A stretch of DNA of 26,401 bases, taken from NCBI GenBank assembly GCA_025936205.1, contig JAICTU010000054.1, positions 1 to 26,401 on the forward strand, in the 5' to 3' direction. Positions 1 through 6,288 of this stretch are shown one piece after another. Every line of letters starts with the position of its first letter. Positions within the stretch are counted from its first letter, which is position 1. The translations under genes were made by a program, and so were the position numbers. The notes below the pieces were generated by a model. That model saw nothing but the letters and a program-made list of their open reading frames with translations. It made no database searches and had not been told where the DNA came from. The DNA comes from Polyangiaceae bacterium (lineage in GTDB: Bacteria > Myxococcota > Polyangia > Polyangiales > Polyangiaceae).

Positions 1-2
1 AT

Positions 3-47
3 TACGCGGAAGAACTCGGCGGCATCACCGCGCCCGCCCTGCACTGA
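3..47 (+). CDS. C-terminal tail of an unidentified protein (partial)
   Basis: One frame is open from the left edge and ends at a TGA at 45-47, giving the tail YAEELGGITAPALH. It has typical codon use for the window and is followed by a small hairpin, which fits the end of a plus-strand gene that began outside the window. Fourteen residues are too few to name a family. It could be chance, since GC-rich sequence keeps frames open. Confidence 0.35.
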   Translation, partial: YAEELGGITAPALH

Positions 48-49
48 CC

Positions 50-68
50 TGCCCAGGCCCGGTGGGCA
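50..68 (+). terminator. Small hairpin after the truncated gene
   Basis: TGCCCA (50-55) and TGGGCA (63-68) form a 6-bp perfect stem around a 7-nt loop, just after the stop codon at 47. There is no T-run, so it is at best a weak terminator. Confidence 0.25.
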
Positions 69-102
69 CTCCTGGTGAGGGGCGGGGTCGTGGAGCCCGA
101 GC

Positions 103-534
103 TCAAAATATCAGCTCCATTTCCAGGGCGTCGTCGCCGCTGGCTCGATAGTAGCCGCGCCGTACGTTGAAGGTGGCGAAGCCGGCAGTTTCGTAGAGCG
201 TGCGAGCGGCGCCGTTGCTGCGCGCGACCTCCAGTGTGACCCGGTGCGCGCCCGCGCCGCGCGCCCAGGTGCACAGCTCGCCGAGCAGGCGCCGGGCGAC
301 GCCGCACCGGCGAGCCTCCGGCAGCGTCGCGATCGCGAGCAGCTCGAGCTCGTCCACGACCCACCAGGCGAGCGCGAAGCCCAGCGGTCCGGTCGCGTCG
401 CAGGCGACCCAGCTGCGGGTGAGCTCGCGACCCAGCTCGGCGCGCGGGTCCAAGTTGCCGGGCACCTCGCCGAAGAGGCGCTCCAGCGCGTCGCAGTCGG
501 CGAGCGTCAGGGGGCGGAGCTCGAGGGGTTGCAT
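103..534 (-). CDS. GNAT-family N-acetyltransferase (RimI-like)
   Basis: The product is a 143-residue single-domain GNAT protein. Members transfer an acetyl group from acetyl-CoA to an amine; those closest in size and layout include RimI, which acetylates protein N-termini. Visible marks are the acetyl-CoA binding loop (ARRCGVARRLLGEL, around residues 76-89, a variant of the Q/RxxGxG/A motif), the following strand THRVTLEV-like segment (HRVTLEVARSN), and the C-terminal ARTLYETAGFA, the classic motif of the family's last helix and strand. The substrate cannot be read from the sequence. It is divergent from the membrane protein gene that starts at 583, leaving only 48 bases for both promoters. 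No strong ribosome binding site precedes the ATG at 534. Confidence 0.85.
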   Translation of the reverse strand: MQPLELRPLTLADCDALERLFGEVPGNLDPRAELGRELTRSWVACDATGPLGFALAWWVVDELELLAIATLPEARRCGVARRLLGELCTWARGAGAHRVTLEVARSNGAARTLYETAGFATFNVRRGYYRASGDDALEMELIF

Positions 535-582
535 CGCCCGAAATCTAGGCCGTTCCGGCTCTGGGATAGCAGATTCTGATTC

Positions 583-2409
583 GTGATCGAGTTCGAGCCA
601 GAGCCCGCCGTCGTCCGGCCCGCTTCCTGGCTGGATGGGCCGTGCGCCTGGCTGGCCTGGGTGCTACCGCTGTCGCTCGGCGTGTGGTCGGCGGGCGGTG
701 GGGCGCGCTGGCAGGACGATCTCGGCATTGTGCGCGGCCTGGGTCTGGTGCCGGCGGGCAGCGAGGGGGTGGTCTCGAGCGTCGCGTCCCAGCTGTTCTC
801 ATTGCTGCCGGTGGGCAGCCGCGCGCTGCGCGCGGGCCTGGTGGGCGTGGTGGCGCTCGCGGCCTGCAGCGCCGTCAGCTTCTCCTTGCTGCGCGGGCTG
901 CTCGATCAGCGGCGCGCGTTCGGCTTGAATCCGCTGCTGGCGTTGCTCGGGACCGAGCTCTGGGCGCTGTCGGCCGAGTCTCTGAGCGAGGCAGCGGCAC
1001 CGGGCAGGGGCGCGGTCGCGCTGCTCGGGTTGCTCCTGGGCGTGCGCCTGATGCGTTCCAGCAGGGCAGCAGCGGATGCCCGGGTCTTTCCCCTCGCAGG
1101 GGCGCTGCTCGGGCTCACCTTTGGCGAGAGCCACACGGCGGCGCTCTGGCTGCTCGCGGTGTTTCTCGGTGATTGGCTGCTCGGCGGCGACGAGACCGAG
1201 CTGCCCTGGCTGCGCTTTGCGGCGTCTTTCGCGCTGGGCGCGGGCCTGTGCGCGCTGGTGCCGTGGCTGCGCAGTGCCTCGGGTCATGCCTGGCTCGATC
1301 TGGGGCTGCGCGCCTTGCCCGCAGAGCCGCCGCCGGAGAGCTCCTCCTGGCTGGGCTGGGCTGCGAGCGCGCGCCGGCTCTCGGCCGCGCCGCTCGCGCG
1401 CATCGGGGCGCTCGCGGCATCGTTCGCGCTCGCGGGTGCGCTGCTCGGGTACGCGGACCGCCGCCTGCGGCGCAGCCTCCGGCCCTGGACGATCCTGGTC
1501 GCGGCCGGGGTGCTCGGTCCGCTGCTGCACGGCGAGCCCGCGCAGCGGGGGCTGTGCTCGCTGCTGGCCAGCGCGGGTCTGGCGGCGTTCGTGCCGCTCG
1601 GGTTGCAGGCGGGCCTCGGCTGGCTCTGGTCGTGCCGGCTGCCGTTCGCCCAGCCCGCGACGGTGCTCGGCGTATCGTTCGTGGTGACGCTGGTGTTGCA
1701 GCAGGTGGAGAGCGCCGCGCCTTTCTCCGGAGCCTCGTCGGAGCAGGTCGAGCTGGCGACCGAAGCCTGGACGGACGAAGCGCTCGGCCGTCTGCCGGAG
1801 CGCAGCGTGCTGGTGGTGCAGAGCCCCGCTCTGGCTCTGCGCGCTCTGGCCGCGCAGCTTCAAGGGGCGCGGCCGGACGTGGCCGTGCTGCCGCTGCCGC
1901 TGTTGCACCGTGGTTCGGTCAGCTCGCGCTTGCTGCGCCGGGCGCCTGCGCTGGCCCCCGTGCTGCGCCAGCTGGCGGTCAACGGTGTCCCCGACGAGTA
2001 TTCGTTCGCGCGGCTCGCGGATGCGCGCCCGCTGTTCGTGCAGCTGGACGCGCGCTGGGATGCGCGGCTGTTCGATCACCTGTGTCCCGACAACGTGTGG
2101 CTGCAGTTCGCGGCACGACCGCTGGGCAAGACGGAGCGCCAGGCGGGGATCGCTCGCGCGAGCGAGGCGCTGGCACGTCTGCTCGAGCCAGACGCGGCCG
2201 TCTGGTTCGACGAGCGCACGCGGGAGGTGCTGGCGCAGCAAGCCGGTCAGCAAGCGCTGGCGCTGGCGGCGCTGGGCGACACCGAGCCGGCGCAGCGCGT
2301 GCTGCGCGCCTCGAGCGAGCTCCGTCCGGAGGATCCGCTGTGGCAGGCGCTGGCGGAGCGGCTCGAGCGCGGCAGGGGGCGGGTGGCGATCAACGATCTG
2401 TTGAAGTAG
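583..2409 (+). CDS. Multi-spanning membrane protein, resembling the DUF2723 group
   Basis: The 608-residue product has about ten hydrophobic segments between residues 20 and 380, then a soluble C-terminal part of about 230 residues. The N-terminal portion has an acidic pair (WQDDLG) followed by LPVGSRALRAGLVGVVALAACSA. This recalls DUF2723-type (GT117-like) proteins, in which an early acidic loop sits before a 'P-x-G-...-R-x-x-L' stretch; that resemblance is by eye and is not secure. The soluble part contains LPERSVLVVQSPALALRALAAQL and a terminal TPR-like helix pair (ALAALGDTEPAQRVLRASSELRPEDPLWQAL). The assigned start is GTG 583. No clear ribosome binding site is seen, so a slightly different start is possible. 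Role unknown; a lipid-linked sugar transfer role would be conjecture. Confidence 0.8.
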   Translation: MIEFEPEPAVVRPASWLDGPCAWLAWVLPLSLGVWSAGGGARWQDDLGIVRGLGLVPAGSEGVVSSVASQLFSLLPVGSRALRAGLVGVVALAACSAVSFSLLRGLLDQRRAFGLNPLLALLGTELWALSAESLSEAAAPGRGAVALLGLLLGVRLMRSSRAAADARVFPLAGALLGLTFGESHTAALWLLAVFLGDWLLGGDETELPWLRFAASFALGAGLCALVPWLRSASGHAWLDLGLRALPAEPPPESSSWLGWAASARRLSAAPLARIGALAASFALAGALLGYADRRLRRSLRPWTILVAAGVLGPLLHGEPAQRGLCSLLASAGLAAFVPLGLQAGLGWLWSCRLPFAQPATVLGVSFVVTLVLQQVESAAPFSGASSEQVELATEAWTDEALGRLPERSVLVVQSPALALRALAAQLQGARPDVAVLPLPLLHRGSVSSRLLRRAPALAPVLRQLAVNGVPDEYSFARLADARPLFVQLDARWDARLFDHLCPDNVWLQFAARPLGKTERQAGIARASEALARLLEPDAAVWFDERTREVLAQQAGQQALALAALGDTEPAQRVLRASSELRPEDPLWQALAERLERGRGRVAINDLLK

Positions 2410-2411
2410 CT

Positions 2412-2431
2412 GCCGCCGGGATCCTGGCGGC
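2412..2431. terminator. Hairpin between convergent genes
   Basis: GCCGCC (2412-2417) pairs with GGCGGC (2426-2431), with GGATCC nearly filling the middle. It lies in the 29-base gap between the convergent stops at 2409 and 2439, where a bidirectional terminator would be expected. There is no T-run. Confidence 0.35.
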
Positions 2432-2438
2432 GAGCAGC

Positions 2439-3302
2439 TCAGAGGCGGTGCAGCAGCGAGCCGCTGAAGTAGAGCGCGCAGCCCAGGAACGCGGCCAGCC
2501 CGAAGTAGCGGATGGCCCAGGCGCGCTGCAGCGCCGGATCCAGCGCTTCGCGTTCCGCTTCCGCCTGCTGGCTCGCGCGCGAGAACAGGCGCGGCAAGGC
2601 GAGCAGCGCGATCAACAGCAGCTGCGGCGAGTGGGTCCAGAGGAAGATCGCGCCCAGCAGAATGACGCCGATGATCCACGCGCGCCGCGAAAACGCCTGC
2701 GCCACGCGCCCGCCGTCGAGCGGGGAGATGGGCGTCAGGTTGAACAGATTCAGGAAGAAGCCGGTATAGGCGAGGGCCATCAAGGGCCGATTCTCCAGCG
2801 CGAGCCCGGCTCCCGCCGCGAGCAGCGCGACCATCGTGCCCGCGAACGGGCCGCCGTAGGCGATGTCCGCCTCGGTGTCGCGATCGCGCGGCGCGTTCTT
2901 CATCGAGATCATCGCGCCGACGAAAGGAATGAAGACGGGCCAGCCCGCCTCCACGCCGCGCCTCTTCATCGCGTAGCCGTGGCCCAGCTCGTGCACCAGG
3001 ATCATGAGCACGAAGCCCACGGCGAACCACCAGCCCGTGCGTTGCGCCTCGAACCAGACCATGCTCAGCATCGAGAGGCTGGTGAGCAGGAACTTCGCCG
3101 CCGGCAGCGCCTTCAAAAAGAACAGCAGCGACTTGGCCTTGAGCAGCAAGAAGGCGATCGCAGCCCCGATCGCGCCACCGCGGCCTGGAGGCTTCGAGCG
3201 CCGCGAGGGCCGGGCTGCTTCCGGTGCCAGCGCTTCGGGGCGGGGCTCCGCGTCAAACTCCGCGTCCACGACGGCGAGCGGTGCCTCGGCGGGTTCTTTC
3301 AT
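2439..3302 (-). CDS. M50 family (site-2-protease-like) membrane zinc metalloprotease
   Basis: This is an intramembrane or membrane-embedded zinc protease of the M50/S2P clan. The zinc site motif HELGH lies at about residues 104-108 in a hydrophobic segment. The third ligand motif is SPLDGG near residues 194-199, preceded by NLFNL; this matches the (N/S)PxDGG signature of the family. About 45 N-terminal residues are acidic, proline- and alanine-rich and soluble. Four to six hydrophobic segments follow, with a final span at the C-terminus (YFGLAAFLGCALYFSGSLL). There is no PDZ domain, so it belongs with the compact M50 group rather than RseP. The ATG at 3302 is taken as the start; a GTG lies directly upstream (3303-3305), so the protein could be one residue longer. 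Its substrate is unknown. Confidence 0.88.
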   Translation of the reverse strand: MKEPAEAPLAVVDAEFDAEPRPEALAPEAARPSRRSKPPGRGGAIGAAIAFLLLKAKSLLFFLKALPAAKFLLTSLSMLSMVWFEAQRTGWWFAVGFVLMILVHELGHGYAMKRRGVEAGWPVFIPFVGAMISMKNAPRDRDTEADIAYGGPFAGTMVALLAAGAGLALENRPLMALAYTGFFLNLFNLTPISPLDGGRVAQAFSRRAWIIGVILLGAIFLWTHSPQLLLIALLALPRLFSRASQQAEAEREALDPALQRAWAIRYFGLAAFLGCALYFSGSLLHRL

Positions 3303-3368
3303 CACGACAGCAGTCTAGCACCGCCCGCGAGCTCGCGAGCGGGGCCCGGGTACGCTAGCCTGCGCCCG

Positions 3369-3755
3369 ATGACCGACCTGCACTACCTCGGCCTGTCGGC
3401 GTTGCTCCTGTGGTTCATGCTGATTTGCGCCAGCCTGCTGACGTCGCGCGCCTGGACCCCTGGCGGCGCGCAGATTGCGTTCGGCAATCGCGACGCCGTG
3501 CCAGAGCGCTCCCCGATCGCCGGCCGCGCCGATCGAGCGGCGCGCAGCATGCTGGAGGGGCTGGTGCTGTTCACGGCGCTGGTGGCGGCCGTGCGCCTCG
3601 GCGGCAAGCCGGCTTCCGCAGGCGCCGCCGCGCTGTTCTTCTGGGCGAGAGTGCTCTACTTCGGCGTGTATCTGGCGGGCCTGCGCTACGTGCGCACGCT
3701 GGTCTGGATCGCGAGCATCGTGGCGCTGGCGCAGATCGGCGCGCAGCTCTTCTAG
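3369..3755 (+). CDS. MAPEG-family integral membrane protein
   Basis: A 128-residue protein with four hydrophobic spans (approx. residues 5-24, 58-77, 82-102, 106-126). It has the MAPEG layout: a short first span, a polar loop with a basic, Asn- and Asp-containing segment (FGNRDAVPE), then a RADRAARSMLEGLVLFTALV stretch. The last matches the family's 'R-A-x-R-A-x-x-N-x-x-E' region, with Met-Leu-Glu here where many members have Asn-x-x-Glu. MAPEG proteins include microsomal glutathione transferases and eicosanoid enzymes; bacterial members mostly lack an assigned substrate. The ATG at 3369 begins where the membrane protein begins. The stop shares the tetranucleotide CTAG (3752-3755) with the convergent peptidase gene. 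It diverges from the M50 protease gene, with 66 bases between starts. Confidence 0.82.
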   Translation: MTDLHYLGLSALLLWFMLICASLLTSRAWTPGGAQIAFGNRDAVPERSPIAGRADRAARSMLEGLVLFTALVAAVRLGGKPASAGAAALFFWARVLYFGVYLAGLRYVRTLVWIASIVALAQIGAQLF

Positions 3756-4708
3756 CGCGCGAAGCGGTCGCAGGCGCTGACCAGCTCGTGCACCGTGCCC
3801 GGCTCGCTGGCGGCGTGACCCGCGTCGGGCACGATGCGCAGATCGGCCTCGGGCCAGGCCCGGTACAGATCCCAGGCGCTCTTCACCGGGCACACCACGT
3901 CGTACCGGCCCTGCACGATCACGCCGGGGATGCCGCGGATCTTCGCCGGGTTGGCCAGCAGCGCGCGCTCGCCGGCGAGCCAGGCGTCGTGCACGAAGTA
4001 GTGCGCCTCGATGCGGGCGAAGGCGAGCGAGAATTGATCGCCGCCGGTGCGCGCGATCAGCTCCGGGTTGGGCAGCAGGCAGCTGGTGCGCCCTTCCCAG
4101 ACGCTCCAGATCTTGGCCGCCGCGCGTTGCACCGCCGGATCGGGCGAGGTCAGCCGCGCATGGTAGGCGCGCAGGAAATCGCCGCGCTCTTGCGGCGGAA
4201 TGTGGGTCTCGAACTCGCGCCAGGCCTCGGGGAAAACCCAGCTCGCGCCCTCTTGATAGAACCAGCGGATCTCTTCCGGCCGGATCAGGAAGATGCCGCG
4301 CAACACCAGCTCCGACACGCGCTCCGGGTGCGTCTCGGCGTAAGCCAGGGCCAGCGTGCTGCCCCAGGAGCCGCCGAACACCTGCCAGCGCGAGATGCCC
4401 AGATGCTCGCGCAAGAGCTCGATGTCGCTCACCAGATCCCAGGTGGTGTTCTCCTCCAGGCTGGCGAAGGGCGTGCTGCGCCCGCAGCCTCGCTGATCGA
4501 AGAGCACGATGCGGTAGCGTGCCGGATCGAAGAAACGCCGGTGCTTGGGCTCGGTGCCGCCACCGGGGCCGCCGTGCAAGAAGACGACGGGCTTGCCCTC
4601 GGGGTTGCCGCTCTCCTCGAAGTAGAGGTCGTGCAACGCGGAGACTTTCAGCCGACCGCGGCGATACGGTTCGATTTCGGGGTACAGGGTTTTTCGCTCG
4701 GAGCCCAC
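3752..4708 (-). CDS. pip: Proline iminopeptidase (prolyl aminopeptidase)
   Basis: A cytoplasmic serine peptidase of the alpha/beta-hydrolase fold (S33 family) that removes N-terminal proline from peptides, EC 3.4.11.5. Starting at GTG 4708 the protein has 318 residues, the normal family length. The oxyanion loop HGGPGGG is at 45-51, DQRGCGRS at 71-78, and the nucleophile elbow GGSWGS at 112-117 (Ser114). The acid is in GRYD and the histidine in DAGHAASEPG near the C-terminus. The family-specific ENTTWDLVSDIELLR segment is present. GTG 4708 was chosen because GAGGAG sits 5 bases upstream; an ATG at 4753 would add 15 unconserved residues and lacks such a site. It is transcribed towards, and overlaps the stop of, the MAPEG gene, and lies just downstream of the tetR gene on the same strand (51 bases). 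Confidence 0.93.
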   Translation of the reverse strand: MGSERKTLYPEIEPYRRGRLKVSALHDLYFEESGNPEGKPVVFLHGGPGGGTEPKHRRFFDPARYRIVLFDQRGCGRSTPFASLEENTTWDLVSDIELLREHLGISRWQVFGGSWGSTLALAYAETHPERVSELVLRGIFLIRPEEIRWFYQEGASWVFPEAWREFETHIPPQERGDFLRAYHARLTSPDPAVQRAAAKIWSVWEGRTSCLLPNPELIARTGGDQFSLAFARIEAHYFVHDAWLAGERALLANPAKIRGIPGVIVQGRYDVVCPVKSAWDLYRAWPEADLRIVPDAGHAASEPGTVHELVSACDRFAR

Positions 4709-4759
4709 GCGCTCTCCTCGACTCCAGGATATGCCCGCTGAAGCGGCCGCCACAAAGCC

Positions 4760-5368
4760 TTATTTGGCCACAGGTGTGAACGCCTGGCGGGCGACCTCGC
4801 GCGTGTAGCGGGCGCGCTGCTCGGGGCTGTCCAGCGTGTGCAGCGACTGGTAGAGCGGCGCGAAGAAGGCGGGAAAGAACACCGCGGAGAGCGCGGCCAT
4901 CACGCGCTCCGCCGCTGTGGCGGCGGGTAGCTCGGGCAGCGCCGCGCACAGGGCGTCGCGCAGCCGGCCCAGCACCGGCGCGAAGCGCGTGGGGAAGGAG
5001 CCAGAATAGTCGTCGGCGACGAAGCCCGCGTGCAGGTGCGCCTTGCTGATGCGCGGGTAGAGCAGGCAGCCTTCCAGGTAGTAGGCGAGCAGATCGGCCA
5101 GGCCCTGCTCGGGAGCCTTGGGCAGGCGCGCGAGCAGCGCCTCCGTGTCCTCCAGCATGTGCGTGATGGAACTCTCCAGCGCGGCCTCCACCAGCGCCTG
5201 TTTGGAACGAAAGTGGTAGTTCACCGCCGCGATGTTCATCTCCGCGGCCGCGGCGACCCCGCGCACCGTGAGCTGAGAGAGGCCGTGGCGTTCGATCTCG
5301 GCGACGGCCGCCTCGATCAAGCGCTCGCGCGGCGTCTCGGGCGCGCGCAGGGGCAGCGGTGAGTTCAT
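4760..5368 (-). CDS. TetR/AcrR-family transcriptional regulator
   Basis: A 202-residue one-component regulator with an N-terminal helix-turn-helix and a ligand-binding C-terminal domain. The DNA-binding part is at about residues 13-60: RERLIEAAVAEIERHG, then LTVRGVAAAAEMNIAAVNYHFRSKQALVEAAL, which has the typical TetR pattern ending in NYHFRSK. The C-terminal domain (65-195) has no recognised ligand signature; PFAM TetR_C groups with YYLEGCL-like helices occur in regulators of fatty-acid and efflux genes. The gene starts at the ATG at 5368, and its upstream region contains two strong palindromes (see the operator entries), so autoregulation is likely. The gene it faces is now a pseudogene. 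The peptidase gene downstream may be in the same transcript. Confidence 0.93.
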   Translation of the reverse strand: MNSPLPLRAPETPRERLIEAAVAEIERHGLSQLTVRGVAAAAEMNIAAVNYHFRSKQALVEAALESSITHMLEDTEALLARLPKAPEQGLADLLAYYLEGCLLYPRISKAHLHAGFVADDYSGSFPTRFAPVLGRLRDALCAALPELPAATAAERVMAALSAVFFPAFFAPLYQSLHTLDSPEQRARYTREVARQAFTPVAK

Positions 5369-5377
5369 ACCCTCGTT

Positions 5378-5393
5378 TCAAACATTTGTTTGA
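5378..5393. promoter_or_regulatory. Operator 1 for the TetR regulator (palindrome)
   Basis: TCAAACA-TT-TGTTTGA is a perfect 7-bp-arm palindrome. It lies 10 bases upstream of the tetR start. It covers the start of the plus-strand -35 box and the probable -10 of the tetR promoter. Its core TCAAAC-ATT(T/C)-GTTTGA is the same as in operator 2. Confidence 0.75.
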
Positions 5394-5415
5394 CAGGGTC
5401 CCGTGTGCGGGTCAA
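5387..5415 (-). promoter_or_regulatory. Promoter of tetR
   Basis: On the minus strand TTGACC (5415-5410) is followed after 17 bases by CAAACA (5392-5387). The -35 is good and the -10 poor. It overlaps the divergent promoter and its -10 lies inside operator 1, so a bound repressor would block both directions. Confidence 0.4.
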
Positions 5416-5418
5416 GAT
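5390..5418 (+). promoter_or_regulatory. Promoter towards the hydrolase remnant
   Basis: TTGACA (5390-5395, perfect -35) is followed after 17 bases by CAAGAT (5413-5418), which keeps the important A and T of the -10 box. Transcription would begin near 5425, within operator 2. Confidence 0.55.
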
Positions 5419-5437
5419 TCAAACATTCGTTTGAATC
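5416..5437. promoter_or_regulatory. Operator 2 for the TetR regulator (palindrome)
   Basis: GATTCAAAC-ATTC-GTTTGAATC is a perfect 9-bp-arm inverted repeat, 22 bp long. It overlaps the -10 box of the plus-strand promoter. Its centre is 41 bp (about four helical turns) from that of operator 1, so two dimers would bind the same DNA face. Confidence 0.8.
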
Positions 5438-5461
5438 AAACGTATGAATCGAGGTCCGGCG

Positions 5462-6068
5462 ATGAAACGTCCTGGTTCGAGCAGTGGCTGGCGAGGGCGG
5501 AGCGCGTGCGCGGCTATGGCGAGGCAGCGCTCGCGCGCGGCCATCAACGAAGCGCGGCGTCTCACTTCTACCGCGCCGGCGCGTACCAGCGCGCGGGCTT
5601 GATGCGCTACGCCGTGCGCAGCGATCCGCGGCTCGTGGCCGTCACCAAGAGCTCGCTCGAGCTGCACGATACGGCGCTGCGCTTGCGCGGTTATGATTCG
5701 CACCAGGTCGAGATCCCGTACGCGGGCAGCGTGCTCCATGGGCGGGTGCACTACGCGGCAAATGTCGAGCGAGCACCGACGGCGACGAGCGCATCCGCAA
5801 TGCCTGGCCCTGCGCCGGAGACGGCGCGCTCGGCGCGGATCGGGCGCAGTGTTTCGACCACATCGCGTATTCCACTGGAGTCGTGGGGCTGGTCACGGGC
5901 GTGCGGCTCTTTGGATCGGTGTGGTGGACGGCGATGGGCGGCTACACGGTGTACCGCCGCTTCGATCAGCGCAACGCTCGCGACGAGCGCGTGCCGGGCG
6001 GGTTGCAGGCGATGCCGGACGCGCCGTTCGTGCGCACGAACCTGACGTGGCGGATTCCGCGGGAGTAG
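5462..6068 (+). pseudogene. Broken alpha/beta-hydrolase gene fused to the tail of another gene
   Basis: From 5473 to about 5775 one frame encodes WFEQWLARAERVRGYGEAAL... RAGAYQRAGLMRYAV ... VEIPYAGSVLHGRVHYAA. This matches the helical cap domain and first strands of FrsA/2,6-dihydropseudooxynicotine-hydrolase-type proteins. The best start, ATG 5462 with GAGG 8-11 bases upstream, is out of frame with it: 11 bases separate ATG and the conserved Trp codon, one short of 12. At about 5770-5780 the hydrolase stops making sense before its catalytic Ser, Asp and His region. Another frame then takes over to a TAG at 6066-6068, encoding DERIRNAWPCAGDGALGADRAQC and a membrane-span-like STGVVGLVTGVRLFGSVWW, an unrelated and unrecognised tail. 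The simplest reading is a deletion that joined two genes, plus a 1-base loss near the start. The hydrolase was probably the target of the divergent TetR regulator. Confidence 0.7.
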
Positions 6069-6118
6069 CGCGTCGTCGCAGCCTGCCGGGTCACGCGGGG
6101 GGTGCAGCGAGGCGGATC

Positions 6119-6205
6119 TGAAGTTCCCATGGAAACCTCAGCCTTCCGCGCGCGAGGCGCGTAGTTCCATCGGAAACCATGATTCGAGCTCGGAAAGAGG
6201 GCCCG
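6119..6205. repeat. Dispersed repeat, copy A
   Basis: A 23-base stretch (6119-6141) with core GTTCCCATGGAAACC is found again without change at 15062-15084. A second, degenerate unit starts at 6163 (GTTCCATCGGAAACC) and ends in AGGGCCCG at 6198-6205; copy B has GTTCC...GGAAACC followed by AGGGCCCG at almost the same spacing. Both copies are between genes. The core is a near palindrome. The function is unknown; REP-like and small-RNA explanations are both possible. Confidence 0.6.
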
Positions 6206-6226
6206 AGGCAGAGGGGGCATGCTGGT

Positions 6227-6254
6227 GGGCTCGGTGCCGCGCGGCACCGAGCCC
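6227..6254 (-). terminator. Perfect 28-bp palindrome, terminator of the lipoprotein gene
   Basis: GGGCTCGGTGCCGC (6227-6240) is followed directly by its reverse complement (6241-6254). It lies 35 bases past the stop of the minus-strand lipoprotein gene. It has no clear T-run but is by far the strongest hairpin nearby, which suits a terminator or 3'-end stabiliser in a GC-rich genome. Confidence 0.65.
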
Positions 6255-6288
6255 CTCCAGAATATGCCCACTGACGGATTTTGCGGGA

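Noticed and set aside
799..3030. A 743-residue minus-strand open frame
   Set aside because: It is the shadow of the membrane protein and M50 genes. It is arginine-rich without domains and is kept open only by the high GC content.
1173..3755. An 860-residue open frame across the membrane protein, M50 and MAPEG genes
   Set aside because: It lies out of frame over two well-supported genes and has Arg/Ala/Gly-rich shadow composition. Only its end (from ATG 3369) is a real gene, the MAPEG protein.
3315..5381. A 688-residue minus-strand open frame covering the peptidase and TetR genes
   Set aside because: The peptidase and TetR frames in the same place have complete catalytic and helix-turn-helix motifs; this frame has none.
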